NCBI GenBank assembly: GCA_030015575.1
Contig: JASDDO010000001.1
Location: forward strand, 139,023,988 to 139,087,987
Origin: Agapanthus africanus
Taxonomy: Eukaryota > Streptophyta > Magnoliopsida > Asparagales > Amaryllidaceae
Length of the DNA: 64,000 nucleotides
Direction: 5' to 3'
Positions 62,175 to 64,000 of the stretch are shown here, one piece after another (the stretch's first letter is position 1; each line of letters opens with the position of its first letter). The translations under genes and the position numbers were made by a program. The notes under the pieces were generated by a model that saw only the letters and a program-made list of their open reading frames with translations, had not been told where the DNA came from and did not search any database.

Positions 62175-64000
62175 ATGTCTTTCGACATTTCTTTCCCGTT
62201 CGTCCATTCGGAAAGCGGATTCCCAGAAACTCCTGTGGATAGGGAAGTCTTCGCGTTGATCAAAGATCATGACCCGGAGCAAAAGAATCTTCATTTATGG
62301 GGCAGATGGTACGGTCAAATTATCAGGGGCCGACGGAGCTTTTCTTGCACGGCACCTTCGGAGCCTATTTCGGCGATCCCTTATGCTGACGCACCTCCAG
62401 TGAACTATGTCGTGGAGGAGGTCAACTGGACCTCAGAGGGTTGCCTTCAACCATCTATGGCCGCGATAACCGTACAGCCGCCTACGGCATTGGATACTCT
62501 AAAGCGGCGTATATGCCAGGGCGAGTCGCGCTTTTGGGTACAGCCGTACATGATAGGCCTAACTCCTCGTCATCCGGCTGGGTATTTGCAGTGGGCCCGC
62601 TACATTTTGTCGGCCAAGAGATCGTTGCTACTGAAGCTTGGGTTGTACCCCGCCGTTTATGCATCTCTCTTTCAATATTCCGTGCCTCCTGCATGGTGGG
62701 TTAAGGCTTTTCTGGAGCAATGGAATATTCCGACCCACACCTTCCTTCTGTCGGATCGAGAAGTCTCGGTATCTTTGGAGGAGTTTGCAGAGATCTCTGG
62801 CTTACTCGTTAGGGGAGAACACTACGAGGAGATGCTTCCTCCGGACGAGTACATCTTTGCCACCAAATCAGTGGTAATGGGTCTTACCCCAGAGAACGCC
62901 ATTCAACACCAATTCCCGAGCTTGATCAAGGTGTTAAATATCTACGAAAGTCTGTTTCTGGAGTCCGGAGGGCATGGAGTCAGTTACGCAGACTTCATCA
63001 CTCGCTTTCTTCGTCCGGAAGCCTTGTCGAAGCAAGCTGTGCTATTCGCCAAGCTTGACGATCCGTTTGGTTTTGGTTTGGATAACCAACCGACGGCGGA
63101 GGCGGATTTAAAAAATTTCTTTATTCCGGCTGCTCCTGTCGTTCCCTTCGCGGAGCTTGCTGCTCCGGACGTCGATGAAGAGATGTTCGTGCTGGGGTTC
63201 ATTGGCTTATGGCTAAACTGGTTCGTGCTTCCAATACACCCTCGTAATATGAGGCCATCAGTCTTTTACCCAGCCGATCGTATGGTTGCGGGAATGCAAG
63301 TGGCTATCGGGATTGCTGGGTTGGCACACCTGTACCATGGTCTCAACTTAGCGGCGGATACCACTCAGCCAGGGGTACAGCCCGTCACTTTCTAGCTGCA
63401 TTATTTTATGTCATGGATCGAGCTACACGTACTTGGCGCTTTTGGTGTCCATAAACGGCCTCGTTTCTACGACAGTTACAACTTCCTTCGGATTATGCGC
63501 CTAGTTGACGGATCCGTTTTAAATCCGTCACAGTGGGAGGCTAGGGGTTTGCTCCTTCGTCCATGTATGGCTAGAGATGGCATGACCTTTGCCGATAAGG
63601 TTTTAACCATCGGCAAAGAATCCGCAAAAATGGTGCAGCCACTGCGGGACACTTTTAAAGACGGGGCCTCTACCTTAAAAGCTCAGGAGATTCTTCACCT
63701 ATATTCAATCAGGCCGGGCTTTCTCGTGTTTAGGCAGAATGATTCGGCGTTGTTCATGTGGTACAACCCGCACTGTTTCGCCCAGCAATCAAGCTATAAT
63801 CAAGGTGTCCCGCTCGAAGCCTTCTTAGCTGAGCCTACTTCCACAGAAGAAGGTATTCGCAACGCATTACACCATTTCATGCGGTTGAACACCGGCTCCA
63901 ATTTCTTTATCAGTGAGCCGAGTTGCGTTCCGCGTATCTTAAACTCATATTTGGCGTGGTATCAACATTCGATGGGCGCCGTTATTAGGAAAGAAAAGCG
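62175..64000 (+). CDS. Plant mobile domain (PMD, aminotransferase-like) protein, runs off the right edge
   Basis: The frame starting at 62175 encodes a protein with a PMD (formerly annotated aminotransferase-like, plant mobile domain). Residues 1-150 are a divergent N-terminal part. From about residue 155 to 395 the PMD is visible: FLEQWNIPTHTF at 179-190, SLEEFAEISGLLVRG at 200-214, and a long hydrophobic helical block GLWLNWFVLPIHPRN followed by GMQVAIGIAGLAHLYHGL. The domain is not an enzyme in any proven sense. Host members (the MAIN/MAIL group) act in nuclear silencing and genome stability, and many copies ride on transposons. Coding-like sequence continues downstream to the window edge. 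I treat it as element-borne. It shows about one break, or uses read-through. The start is the first ATG after the candidate splice site. A host gene remains possible. Confidence 0.7.

Larger units (their letters stand above)
58879..64000 (+). mobile_element. M: candidate PMD-carrying mobile element, right end outside the window
   Basis: Homology to copia leaders stops at 58878 and a new kind of sequence starts with TG at 58879. It holds a 3.2 kb hairpin-rich leader followed by a plant mobile domain gene. PMD genes are known both as host genes and as passengers of Ty3/gypsy and Mutator-like elements. Here the abrupt border inside the C leader argues for an inserted element. I see no convincing primer-binding site, terminal inverted repeat or second end, so the class is open. 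The five bases before the border are AGGAT (58874-58878). Confidence 0.5.

Noticed and set aside
62482-62694. Minus and alternative plus frames inside the PMD gene
   Set aside because: They are overlapping frames of a well supported coding region and have no domain of their own.

Overview
This window is nuclear DNA of a plant and is made almost entirely of transposable elements. The evidence is primer-binding sites for plant initiator Met-tRNA (TGGTATCAGAGCC and its complement), Ty1/copia gag, integrase, reverse transcriptase and RNase H remains, 5-bp target duplications, and a plant mobile domain (PMD) gene. I see no rRNA, tRNA, CRISPR array or ordinary host gene. Family names are my reading of the sequence. 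Divergences are hand counts. Ages assume about 1.3e-8 substitutions per site per year.

The layout is a deep nest, and I use letters for the elements. G (minus strand copia, 1-5196) runs off the left edge. A 205-base Ty3/gypsy-like coding island (5197-5401) separates G from H. H (minus strand copia, from 5402) is the old backbone and is cut by every later insertion. I (8041-28468, minus, target duplication CATGC) sits in H and itself holds A (14843-25256, plus, duplication AAAAC). K (about 28546-34289, minus) is a remnant in H, and its LTR holds J (31558-33760, solo LTR, duplication ATCTA). The second LTR of H (35264-36575 and 48931-49330) holds S1 (36576-48930, solo LTR), which holds B (37921-48312, plus). 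The same H LTR is cut again by L (49331-50409, plus). L is cut by E (50410-55126, minus), E by C (55127-58878, plus), and C apparently by M (58879 to the right edge, plus).

A, B and I have near-identical LTR pairs (about 0.3, 0.9 and 1 percent divergence) but badly decayed interiors with no recognisable gag. They look like non-autonomous elements moved by helpers. G and E keep the most readable gag and pol remains.

M carries a PMD gene (from 62175). In front of it lies a 3.2 kb leader built as a chain of short perfect hairpins, including three tandem arrays. The copia LTRs carry their own hairpin ladder with three-base G-N-G loops, kept by compensatory changes between families. A trio of GTTGACC...AAGG motifs in the leaders has changed in step within each element. 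I think these three structural signals are the most novel content of the window.
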